Of a DNA stretch of 22,761 nucleotides, positions 7,155 through 14,117 are shown in pieces. Position 1 is the stretch's first letter. Each line of letters begins with the position of its first letter. The notes beneath the pieces were generated by a model. That model ran no database searches. It was not told the DNA's origin and saw only the letters and a list, made by a program, of their open reading frames with translations. A program made the translations under genes and the position numbers. The stretch comes from Methylovorus sp035565335 (GTDB lineage Bacteria > Pseudomonadota > Gammaproteobacteria > Burkholderiales > Methylophilaceae): the NCBI GenBank assembly GCA_035565335.1, contig DATMSO010000035.1, positions 1 through 22,761 of the forward strand. Reading direction: 5' to 3'.

Positions 7155-8201
7155 ATGCAGCGTTCTTCAGGCTTCACCCCGCGCACAGATCGGGGTAACG
7201 CGTGGCCAGCGCTGTGTCTGGCGATTATTACCTTAGCCTCTCTGCTACTGGCAAGCTCGGTCGGCGCAGTGCCCATCGGCTGGCGGGATTGGCTGGCGCC
7301 CTTGCATGCCAGCCACACCGGCAATAGTTATGTGCTGTGGGAGCTACGTTTGCCGAGAACGCTGCTGGCCTTGCTGGCAGGCGGGATGTTAGGGGTGGCG
7401 GGCGCATTGGCACAAGGCCTGTTTCGCAATCCGCTGGCCGACCCAGGCTTACTGGGTGTCAATAGTGGCGCGGCCTGCGCGGCAGCCCTAACCATCGTGT
7501 TTGCCGATAGCTTGCCATGGGCATGGCCCGCCGGCTTACGGCCATGGCTGCTACCTCTGACAGCCTTTGGCGGCGCGTTGCTGGTATGTCTGACGCTGGA
7601 CCGTGTAGCCCGCTGGGTAACACCGGGCTCAATTGCCGGGCTGCTACTCACCGGAATAGCGCTGAATGCCATCGCGGTAGCGATACAGGGCTTGTGCACG
7701 TATCTATCGACGGATGAGCAACTGCGTAGCCTGAGCTTCTGGACACTGGGCTCCCTGGCAGGCGCCAGCTGGATTATCGCGGGCATCGCGCTGACGATGC
7801 TGCTGATGACCTACTGGCAGGTTCGCAAACTCGGCAATGCCATGAACGCGCTGGCACTGGGTGAAGCTGCCGCCGCGCATGTGGGCATCGAGGTCGCGGC
7901 TTTGCGCACACGCACCATTATGATCGTGGCCTTGCTGGTAGGGGCCGCTGTCGCCTGGTGCGGCATGATCAGCTTTGTCAGCCTGATCGCGCCGCATCTG
8001 GTACGCACCTTGCATGGTGCAGATCAGCGCCGGGTTTTACCTTTGTCCATCTTTTTTGGCGGCCTGCTGTTGCTGGTCGCCGATACTTTGGCAAGAACGC
8101 TGGCAAGCCCTGCTGAAATTCCGGTTGGCATCTTTACCGCCCTGCTCGGCGGACCCTTTTTTCTGATGCTGCTTAATCAATCACGTGAACGAATAGGATG
8201 A
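7155..8201 (+). CDS. hmuU: Heme ABC transporter permease HmuU (FecCD family)
   Basis: HmuU is the inner-membrane channel of the heme importer, working as a dimer with HmuV. It has 348 residues with about ten hydrophobic segments from residue 18 onward, standard for the FecCD/BtuC family. Family signatures include LWELRLPRTLLALLAGGMLGVAG, NPLADPGLLGVNSGAA, SFWTLGSLAGASW, the long cytoplasmic loop ALGEAAAAHVGIEV that docks the ATPase, and GMISFVSLIAPHLVR near the C terminus. The start at 7155 is the first possible ATG, since an in-frame TGA lies 3 nt upstream (7149-7151); the Shine-Dalgarno is weak. Its stop overlaps the hmuV start as ATGA. It is odd within this operon in being separated from hmuT by 325 nt. 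Confidence 0.93.
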   Translation: MQRSSGFTPRTDRGNAWPALCLAIITLASLLLASSVGAVPIGWRDWLAPLHASHTGNSYVLWELRLPRTLLALLAGGMLGVAGALAQGLFRNPLADPGLLGVNSGAACAAALTIVFADSLPWAWPAGLRPWLLPLTAFGGALLVCLTLDRVARWVTPGSIAGLLLTGIALNAIAVAIQGLCTYLSTDEQLRSLSFWTLGSLAGASWIIAGIALTMLLMTYWQVRKLGNAMNALALGEAAAAHVGIEVAALRTRTIMIVALLVGAAVAWCGMISFVSLIAPHLVRTLHGADQRRVLPLSIFFGGLLLLVADTLARTLASPAEIPVGIFTALLGGPFFLMLLNQSRERIG

Positions 8202-9037
8202 ACGCCCCCCTGAACCTGATCAATCAGCCTTTGCTCGTTATGGAAGCCGCCAGCCTGCGTCTGGGGCGGCGTCATTTTGGCCCTTACACGCTCAGCGTGC
8301 ATGCAGGCGAGCGGGTTGCCGTGCTTGGCCCCAGCGGGGCCGGCAAATCCACCTTGCTCAAACTGGCTGCCCGCGAGCTGCATCACTCAGCCGGCCATAT
8401 CAGCCTGCTTGGGCGCGATATCCGGCACTACAGCCTGCGCGAGATGAGCCGCAGGCGCGCCGTCCTGGCGCAAACCACCCATGTGGCCTTTGGCATGCAG
8501 ACCGAGCTCGTGGTGTCGCTGGGCCGCGCCGCGCTGGAGATGGACCCGCACCTGACCACCATCGTGCACAGCGCCATGCAGCTGGCGCATGCCGCCCATC
8601 TGGCCGGACGCAATATGGATCAACTTTCCGGGGGCGAGCAGGCCCGCATTCACCTCGCGCGCATATTTGCCCAGCTGTGGGATATCGAACAAGGGCTGGT
8701 GATGATGGATGAACCCTTGGCGGCGCTGGACCCCGGCTTGCAGGGCGAGCTGCTGGAAAGCATGCAAAGCTATGCCGAAGCACGCGGCCATGCCCTGCTC
8801 GCCATCCTGCACGACATCAACCAGGCGTTGCATGGCTTTGATCGCCTTTTGCTGGTAAGCGACGGCCAGCTGAAGAATCAGGTGAACGCCGACCTGCATG
8901 CGCTGCCCGCGCTGCAATCGCTGTATGGCATCCAGCTGGGCAGTCTGGTGACGCCCGAAGGCCAGGCTGTCGTCTACCACCAGAAAACACCGGCGCGGCC
9001 ATCACGCGCATCGTACCCCAGCCATCTCAACAGCTAG
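8198..9037 (+). CDS. hmuV: Heme ABC transporter ATPase HmuV
   Basis: HmuV is the cytoplasmic ATPase that powers heme import through HmuU. It has 279 residues. Walker A is GPSGAGKST (44-52), the Q-loop Gln is about Q92, the signature motif is LSGGEQ (143-148), Walker B is VMMDEP with D171 and E172, and the switch His is H205 (ILHD). All catalytic parts are intact. The ATGA overlap with hmuU indicates coupled translation, and it is the last gene of the operon. No clear hairpin terminator follows; miaB begins 164 nt later with its own promoter. The C-terminal 25 residues are low in structure and end in a Pro/Ser-rich tail. Confidence 0.95.
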   Translation: MNAPLNLINQPLLVMEAASLRLGRRHFGPYTLSVHAGERVAVLGPSGAGKSTLLKLAARELHHSAGHISLLGRDIRHYSLREMSRRRAVLAQTTHVAFGMQTELVVSLGRAALEMDPHLTTIVHSAMQLAHAAHLAGRNMDQLSGGEQARIHLARIFAQLWDIEQGLVMMDEPLAALDPGLQGELLESMQSYAEARGHALLAILHDINQALHGFDRLLLVSDGQLKNQVNADLHALPALQSLYGIQLGSLVTPEGQAVVYHQKTPARPSRASYPSHLNS

Positions 9038-9062
9038 GCCCAGGCGTTGGCCATGGCCCTGA

Positions 9063-9092
9063 TTGGCATTTAGCCTTGGGCTAGGCTACAAT
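9063..9092 (+). promoter_or_regulatory. Predicted sigma70 promoter of miaB
   Basis: TTGGCA (9063-9068, 5 of 6 to the -35 consensus) and TACAAT (9087-9092, 5 of 6 to the -10) are 18 bp apart. They lie about 110 nt upstream of the miaB ATG, in the gap after hmuV. This supports separate transcription of miaB and its followers from the iron-regulated operon. Confidence 0.5.
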
Positions 9093-9201
9093 TAGGCCTT
9101 AGCGTACTGTTTTTTTAAGATATTTTGCACCGAAACCCTCAGCTCTCCCCCTTTGCGCCTGTGATGCGCACCTCTTCTGACTTGCGGTTCCACACGCAAT
9201 C

Positions 9202-10533
9202 ATGAACACGCCAAAAAAAGTTTTCATCAAGACATTCGGCTGCCAGATGAACGAGTATGACTCGTCGCGCATGGCCGACATGCTGAACGCCGCCGATGGC
9301 ATGCAGCCTACGGATAACCCCGAAGACGCCGATGTCATTCTGCTGAACACCTGCTCCGTACGCGAAAAAGCGCAGGAAAAAGTATTCAGCCATCTGGGCC
9401 GCTTCATTCCGCTCAAGGAAAAAAACCCAAATCTGGTGATCGGCGTAGGCGGCTGCGTGGCCAGTCAGGAAGGCCAGCATATTGTCGACCGCGCGCCGTA
9501 TGTTGATGTGGTGTTTGGTCCGCAAACCCTGCATCGCCTGCCCGAGCTGATCGCCAATCGGCGCAGCAGCGGGCTGTCGCAAGTCGATATCAGCTTCCCC
9601 GAGATCGAGAAATTCGACCATCTGCCACCCCCGCGCGTGGAAGGTGCCGCAGCATTTCTCTCCATCATGGAAGGCTGCAACAAATACTGCAGCTTCTGCG
9701 TGGTGCCTTATACGCGCGGTGAGGAGTTCTCGCGCCCGTTTGAAGACATTCTGGTCGAAGCCATCCAGCTGGCTGAACAAGGCGTCAAGGAAATCACATT
9801 GCTCGGTCAGAACGTCAATGCCTACCGCAGCACCAGCGCCGACGGCACTGCCGCCGACCTTGCCATGCTAATTGAGTACATTGCCGAAATTCCGCAAATC
9901 GAGCGCATACGGTTCACGACATCGCACCCCAATGAAATGAGCGAAGCGCTGATCGACTGCTTCGCCCGCATCCCCAAGCTGGTTTCGCATTTGCACCTGC
10001 CAGTGCAGGCCGGCTCAGACCGCGTGCTGATGGGCATGAAGCGCAACTACACCGCGCTGCAATACAAATCCATCATCCGCAAATTGCGCCGGGCGCGTCC
10101 GGACATCTGCATCACCTCCGATTTTATCGTCGGCTTCCCCGGCGAGTCCGAACAGGATTTTGCCGCCACGCTGAAGTTGATGCAGGATGTTGGTTTCGAC
10201 TTCAGCTACAGCTTCACCTACAGCGCACGGCCCGGCACACCGGCATCTTACCTAGCGGACGACACCAGCGAAGAAACCAAGCTGGAGCGGCTGAGCCGTC
10301 TGCAGGAGCTGAATGAGGCGCAAGGCAGAGCCGTCAGCGCTTCCATGGTCGGCAGCGTGCAACGGGTCTTGGTCGAGAGCCTGTCCAAAAAAGACAGTGG
10401 CGAGCTCGCAGGCCGTACCGATAACAACCGCATTGTAAATTTCCCCGGTGATGCCAGCCTGATCAACCAGTTTGTGCACGTCCACATCACCGAGGCCATG
10501 CCGCACACCCTGCGTGGAGAATACCTTGCTTAA
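9202..10533 (+). CDS. miaB: tRNA-2-methylthio-N6-isopentenyladenosine synthase MiaB
   Basis: MiaB is a radical-SAM methylthiotransferase that converts i6A37 to ms2i6A37 in tRNAs reading UNN codons, which helps reading-frame maintenance. It has 443 residues. The N-terminal UPF0004 domain carries the three auxiliary cluster cysteines C14 (FGCQMNEYDS), C51 (NTCSVREKA) and C85 (GGCVASQ). The radical-SAM cluster is C159-x3-C163-x2-C166 (CNKYCSFCVVPYTRG). A TRAM RNA-binding domain occupies about 378-443. The ATG at 9202 starts the conserved KKVFIKTFGCQMN block. phoH follows, in the miaB-ybeZ-ybeY-ybeX order known from many proteobacteria. Confidence 0.97.
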   Translation: MNTPKKVFIKTFGCQMNEYDSSRMADMLNAADGMQPTDNPEDADVILLNTCSVREKAQEKVFSHLGRFIPLKEKNPNLVIGVGGCVASQEGQHIVDRAPYVDVVFGPQTLHRLPELIANRRSSGLSQVDISFPEIEKFDHLPPPRVEGAAAFLSIMEGCNKYCSFCVVPYTRGEEFSRPFEDILVEAIQLAEQGVKEITLLGQNVNAYRSTSADGTAADLAMLIEYIAEIPQIERIRFTTSHPNEMSEALIDCFARIPKLVSHLHLPVQAGSDRVLMGMKRNYTALQYKSIIRKLRRARPDICITSDFIVGFPGESEQDFAATLKLMQDVGFDFSYSFTYSARPGTPASYLADDTSEETKLERLSRLQELNEAQGRAVSASMVGSVQRVLVESLSKKDSGELAGRTDNNRIVNFPGDASLINQFVHVHITEAMPHTLRGEYLA

Positions 10534-10590
10534 CCCTCTCCCCGTTTTTCTAAACGCTGCACTTATTGCCCCTTGGGCGGTCACCCTTTA

Positions 10591-11574
10591 ATGGAAATTA
10601 CCCTTAGCCCCGAAGATAACTTGCGTCTGGCCAACCTGTGTGGCGCGCTGGATGAAAACCTCAAGCAGATCGAAGACGCGCTGGATGTCGGCATTGCCCG
10701 GCGCGGCGCGCATTTTCGCTTTTCTGGCGAGCAAAGCAATGTGCGGATCGCCGCACAGCTGATCGAAAACTTTTACGAGCGCGCCAGCAAACCGGTGAGT
10801 CTGGAAGAAATCCAGCTGGGGCTGGTCGAGATAGATCGCATGAAGCCGGAAGACGTGCAAAAGGAAATGCCGGTGCTCATGACGCGCCGTCAGGATTTGC
10901 ATGGTCGCACGCCGCGTCAGGTCAGCTATCTGCAGCAGATTCAGGATTTTGATATTACCTTTGGCATCGGCCCTGCCGGTACCGGCAAGACTTACCTGGC
11001 CGTGGCCAGCGCGATTGACGCCATGACCCGCGACCGGGTAAAACGCATCGTACTGGTGCGCCCGGCAGTGGAAGCGGGCGAGCGCCTGGGCTTTTTGCCC
11101 GGCGATCTGGCACAGAAAGTCGACCCTTACCTGCGCCCGCTCTATGATGCCTTGTACGATCTGGCAGGCTACGACACCGTGAACAAGATGTTCGAACGCG
11201 GCGCCATTGAAGTCGCCCCTCTCGCCTACATGCGCGGCCGCACGCTGAATCAGAGCTTCATTATTCTGGATGAAGCGCAAAACACCACGCCCGAGCAAAT
11301 GAAGATGTTCCTCACCCGCATCGGCTTTGGCACCAAGGCCGTGATCACGGGCGATGTGACCCAGATCGACCTCGGGCGAGGCCAGAAGAGCGGCCTGGTA
11401 GAAGCCAAACAGGTGTTGAAGGACGTGCGAGGCATTGCCTTTACCCACTTCCTGTCGGAAGACGTGGTGCGCCACCCGCTAGTGCAGAAGATCATCAATG
11501 CTTACGAAAGCTTTGATAGCGAGCGCCATGCCCAGCCGCATGACAGCGAACGTCGGGGACGCAATGATGCCTAG
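10591..11574 (+). CDS. phoH: PhoH-like ATPase (YbeZ)
   Basis: PhoH/YbeZ is a cytoplasmic P-loop ATPase, thought to be RNA-associated and a partner of the rRNA endonuclease YbeY. From ATG 10591 the protein has 327 residues. An N-terminal KH-like region (about 1-100) precedes the PhoH domain, with Walker A GPAGTGKT (127-134) and Walker B FIILDEAQN (D227, E228), followed by the SGLVEA and LSEDVVRHPLVQKI blocks. A longer frame opens with a TTG at 10573 (adds MGGHPL), but the family begins at MEITL, so I chose the ATG; the Shine-Dalgarno is weak (GGGCGG). It overlaps ybeY by 8 nt or more at its 3' end, which suggests translational coupling. Confidence 0.93.
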   Translation: MEITLSPEDNLRLANLCGALDENLKQIEDALDVGIARRGAHFRFSGEQSNVRIAAQLIENFYERASKPVSLEEIQLGLVEIDRMKPEDVQKEMPVLMTRRQDLHGRTPRQVSYLQQIQDFDITFGIGPAGTGKTYLAVASAIDAMTRDRVKRIVLVRPAVEAGERLGFLPGDLAQKVDPYLRPLYDALYDLAGYDTVNKMFERGAIEVAPLAYMRGRTLNQSFIILDEAQNTTPEQMKMFLTRIGFGTKAVITGDVTQIDLGRGQKSGLVEAKQVLKDVRGIAFTHFLSEDVVRHPLVQKIINAYESFDSERHAQPHDSERRGRNDA

Positions 11575-12034
11575 ACTGGCAATGGATGTGCAGGTGGCAA
11601 GCGAGGCCGCGGATATTCCGGCTGAGCAACTGTTTCGCAAATGGGCACGCGCCACCCTGCGGGTTGACACGGAAATTGCTTTACGAATCGTGGATGAAGA
11701 AGAAGGACGCGCGCTTAACCGCGATTATCGCGGCAAGGATTACGCCACCAACGTACTGACCTTTCCGCTGACGGAAGAGCCGCACCTGATGGGTGACATC
11801 ATCCTGTGCGCGCCGGTAGTCGCCAGGGAGGCCGTGGAACAGGGCAAACCGCTGGAAGCGCATTACGCCCATCTGACCGTGCATGGTGTGCTGCACCTGC
11901 ATGGTTACGACCATGAAACCGAGCCGCAAGCGGAGTTGATGGAAGGGCTGGAAACAGAAATCGTCACAAAACTCGGCTACAGTGATCCTTACGCCGCCGA
12001 AAAAATAGAATTGACCAAGAAAGCAATCGCCTAA
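11567..12034 (+). CDS. ybeY: Endoribonuclease YbeY
   Basis: YbeY is a zinc-dependent endoribonuclease in 16S rRNA 3'-end maturation and ribosome quality control. The protein has 155 residues from ATG 11567. The zinc-binding motif is intact: HGVLHLHGYDH with H106, H110 and H116. The upstream family block is YRGKDYATNVLTFPL, then MGDIILC. The frame stays open back to 11498, but that extension lies inside phoH. Tandem ATGs at 11564 and 11567 sit 4 and 7 nt after GGGGA (11555-11559), and the resulting length matches known YbeY. The start therefore overlaps the end of phoH. corC begins 1 nt after the stop. Confidence 0.94.
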   Translation: MPRLAMDVQVASEAADIPAEQLFRKWARATLRVDTEIALRIVDEEEGRALNRDYRGKDYATNVLTFPLTEEPHLMGDIILCAPVVAREAVEQGKPLEAHYAHLTVHGVLHLHGYDHETEPQAELMEGLETEIVTKLGYSDPYAAEKIELTKKAIA

Positions 12035-12035
12035 C

Positions 12036-12875
12036 ATGGCTGAAACTGACAAACCACGATGGCTGGAACTGATCAGCAACTTTTTGCTGCGTGAACCGGA
12101 AGACCGTGAACAACTGATCGAGCAGCTGCACTCTGCCTACGAAAAAAACCTGCTGGACGCCGACGCCCTGTCCATGATCGAAGGCGTATTGCAAGTCTCT
12201 GAAATGCAGGTGCGGGACATCATGATTCCGCGCTCGCAGATGGATGTGATTGATATTACCGATGCACCGGAGAAATTCATCCCGTTTGTCATTGAAGCCG
12301 CACACTCGCGCTTCCCCGTTATTGATGACGATAAGAACCATGTTATCGGCATTCTGCTCGCCAAGGATTTGCTACGCTATTACGCCGGCGAAGATTTTGA
12401 TGTGCGCGACATGTTGCGTCCCGCCGTGTTTATCCCCGAGTCCAAACGCCTGAATGTGCTGCTGAAGGAATTCCGCAGCAATCGCAACCATATCGCCATC
12501 GTGGTAGACGAGTACGGCGGCGTGGCGGGCATGGTCACCATTGAAGATGTGCTGGAACAGATCGTTGGCGATATCGAAGACGAATACGACTTTGACGAAA
12601 CCGAAGACAACATCATCCGTGATGCGCAAGGCCGCTACCGCATCAAGGCACTCACCGAGATCGCCGACTTCAACGAAGCGCTGGGCACCAGGTTCAGCGA
12701 TGAAGAGTTTTCCACCATTGGCGGTCTAGTGGTCAGCAAGTTTGCCCACCTGCCCAAGCGCGGCGAACAAATCAGTTTTGATGGCTTGCATATTACCGTC
12801 TTGCGCGCAGACAGCCGCCGCCTGCATTCCATGCTGGTGGAAATACAGGCCAAACCCGAGGAAGCCATCGAGTAG
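12036..12875 (+). CDS. corC: CBS-domain protein CorC (YbeX)
   Basis: CorC/YbeX is a peripheral protein of the HlyC/CorC family linked to Mg2+/Co2+ efflux and, in E. coli, to ribosome homeostasis. It has 279 residues: a helical N terminus, a tandem CBS pair (about 58-118, starting MQVRDIMIPRSQMD, and about 125-182, ending MVTIEDVLEQIVGDIEDEYD), and a CorC_HlyC transporter-associated domain (about 195-275). It lacks the N-terminal membrane domain of larger family members, as expected for YbeX. It starts 1 nt after the ybeY stop, so phoH, ybeY and corC form one unit. In many relatives lnt follows directly; here a small exported protein and mscL intervene. Confidence 0.95.
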   Translation: MAETDKPRWLELISNFLLREPEDREQLIEQLHSAYEKNLLDADALSMIEGVLQVSEMQVRDIMIPRSQMDVIDITDAPEKFIPFVIEAAHSRFPVIDDDKNHVIGILLAKDLLRYYAGEDFDVRDMLRPAVFIPESKRLNVLLKEFRSNRNHIAIVVDEYGGVAGMVTIEDVLEQIVGDIEDEYDFDETEDNIIRDAQGRYRIKALTEIADFNEALGTRFSDEEFSTIGGLVVSKFAHLPKRGEQISFDGLHITVLRADSRRLHSMLVEIQAKPEEAIE

Positions 12876-12974
12876 CCAAGCTATTGAATAGGCGTGGAAA
12901 TGATGCAAGGAACCAAGGGCCAAAAAATCTCTCATACCCTCTGAAGCCGTACCACATTTTAAAGGGGATACATC

Positions 12975-13385
12975 ATGAAAACCTTGTTTCTGGCATTACT
13001 ACTGGGGATTGCCGGGCAATCCATGGCAGGCGCTGCGCAATTGCCCAACGCTAAAACCCCGAACGCCGCCACCGGCGAGATCGCGGTATCGGAAAAAGAG
13101 TTCGTTGCGGGCATTTCCGGTATTGATAAATCCAAGATCGTGGAACAGTTTGGCGAGCCCAGCAAACGCGATGACATTACCAACCCGGATGGGCAGGTGA
13201 TCGCTTCCGTATGGCACTACCATTACCTGAACACCGATGAAAAAGGCGCCTATTACCAGACCACCGAACTCGACATCGTCGATGACAAGGTGGTGATGGT
13301 AGTGTTCATGAATCACGATGGCGAGGGCAGCCCGGAAGTAGGTCCCGGTGCCAATCCTCAACGCACACCGGATTCTGATATCTGA
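12975..13385 (+). CDS. Exported BamE/SmpA-like small protein
   Basis: This is a 136-residue exported protein of unknown function. Residues 1-20 form a signal peptide (MKTLFLALLLGIAGQSMAGA). There is no lipobox cysteine, so it is not a lipoprotein. The mature part contains a segment (about 50-113) with the pattern of the SmpA/OmlA (BamE) fold: a helix SKIVEQFGEPSKR, then PDGQVIASVWHYHY and TTELDIVDDKVVMVVF strands. The tail is short, Gly/Pro-rich and acidic. The start is well supported by AAAGGGGA 7 nt before the ATG. It lies 99 nt after corC and ends before a strong hairpin. BamE-like domains often act in envelope assembly or inhibitor binding, but assigning BamE itself would be wrong without the lipid anchor. 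Confidence 0.85.
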   Translation: MKTLFLALLLGIAGQSMAGAAQLPNAKTPNAATGEIAVSEKEFVAGISGIDKSKIVEQFGEPSKRDDITNPDGQVIASVWHYHYLNTDEKGAYYQTTELDIVDDKVVMVVFMNHDGEGSPEVGPGANPQRTPDSDI

Positions 13386-13440
13386 CAACCCCAGGCTGGC
13401 TTAGCGCTCCGCCCGATACAAACACCAAGCCCCGCTATAT

Positions 13441-13476
13441 AAACAATAAGCCCCGCAAATGCGGGGCTTATTGTTT
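13441..13476. terminator. Bidirectional terminator between the BamE-like gene and mscL
   Basis: A perfect 16-bp stem (arms 13441-13456 and 13461-13476, loop AAAT) has a GCCCCGC/GCGGGGC core and an outer AAACAATAA/TTATTGTTT half that supplies the U-rich end on both strands. It lies between two convergent genes, 56 nt past one stop and 43 nt past the other, and should end both transcripts. Confidence 0.88.
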
Positions 13477-13518
13477 ATCGGGTAGCAGCCTTCGCATCGA
13501 CGAAGGCATGCATACGCG

Positions 13519-13938
13519 CTATTTCTTCAACGAATCGCGAATTTCGCGAAGCAACAGCACATCCTCTGGCGTAGGTGGCGCATCAGGCGTCATCTGGTCA
13601 CGGAAACGGTTCATTTGTTTCACCAGCAGGAAAATCACAAAAGCCAGAATGACGAAGTTAAGGGCCACGGTCAGGAAGTTGCCGTAGGCCAGCATGGGTA
13701 CGCCAGCGGCTTTCAGTGCGGCATAGGTCTGCGGCACGCCCGCCGGGGCATCCGATAACTGGATGAACATATTGGAAAAATCAAGCTTGCCGACCAGCAT
13801 GCCGACGACAGGCATGATCAGGTCGCCTACCAGCGAGTCCACAATTTTGCCGAATGCTGCGCCGATGATCACGCCCACTGCGAGATCCATGACGTTACCG
13901 CGCAGTGCAAATTTCTTGAATTCTGTCAAAAGGGCCAT
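13519..13938 (-). CDS. mscL: Large-conductance mechanosensitive channel MscL
   Basis: MscL is an inner-membrane pore that opens under high membrane tension and releases solutes during hypo-osmotic shock. The protein has 139 residues, typical for the family. An amphipathic N-terminal helix (MALLTEFKKFALRGNVMDLAVG) precedes TM1 (about 17-45, with VIIGAAFGKIVDSLV), a periplasmic loop (about 50-80), TM2 (about 84-106), and a C-terminal helical bundle with LLREIRDSL. The start is well supported: AGGAGA lies 6 nt before the ATG on the minus strand. A consensus-like promoter lies upstream and overlaps a 28-bp inverted repeat. Its position between corC and lnt is consistent with the envelope theme but not obviously functional. 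Confidence 0.97.
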   Translation of the reverse strand: MALLTEFKKFALRGNVMDLAVGVIIGAAFGKIVDSLVGDLIMPVVGMLVGKLDFSNMFIQLSDAPAGVPQTYAALKAAGVPMLAYGNFLTVALNFVILAFVIFLLVKQMNRFRDQMTPDAPPTPEDVLLLREIRDSLKK

Positions 13939-13971
13939 GCGTGATTTCTCCTGTTGTGAATACGAAAAGGG

Positions 13972-13999
13972 ATATTCAAGTGTTGTTTGACTTGAATAT
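13972..13999. repeat. 28-bp inverted repeat over the mscL promoter
   Basis: Perfect 10-bp arms, ATATTCAAGT (13972-13981) and ACTTGAATAT (13990-13999), are separated by 8 nt. The second arm covers all but one base of the mscL -10 box and the first lies just past the expected start of transcription. Arm centres are 18 bp apart, a reasonable size for a dimeric regulator site. Since one arm lies upstream of the start of transcription, it is unlikely to act as an RNA hairpin. Confidence 0.6.
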
Positions 14000-14024
14000 A
14001 GGGGCTGCTGCGGTGGCCTGTCAA
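13995..14024 (-). promoter_or_regulatory. Sigma70 promoter of mscL
   Basis: On the minus strand a perfect -35 TTGACA (14024-14019) is followed after 18 bp by TATATT (14000-13995, 5 of 6 to the -10 consensus). The start of transcription would be near 13988, giving a leader of about 50 nt that ends in the AGGAGA ribosome binding site. Confidence 0.7.
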
Positions 14025-14117
14025 CCTGATGGAGGCAGATAATTCCGCCGCTGGCTCACGCTGCGGCAAGCTGCGCTCAGGTATACTGGCTGCCAATCTC
14101 ATACCCTTGTGTTCACG

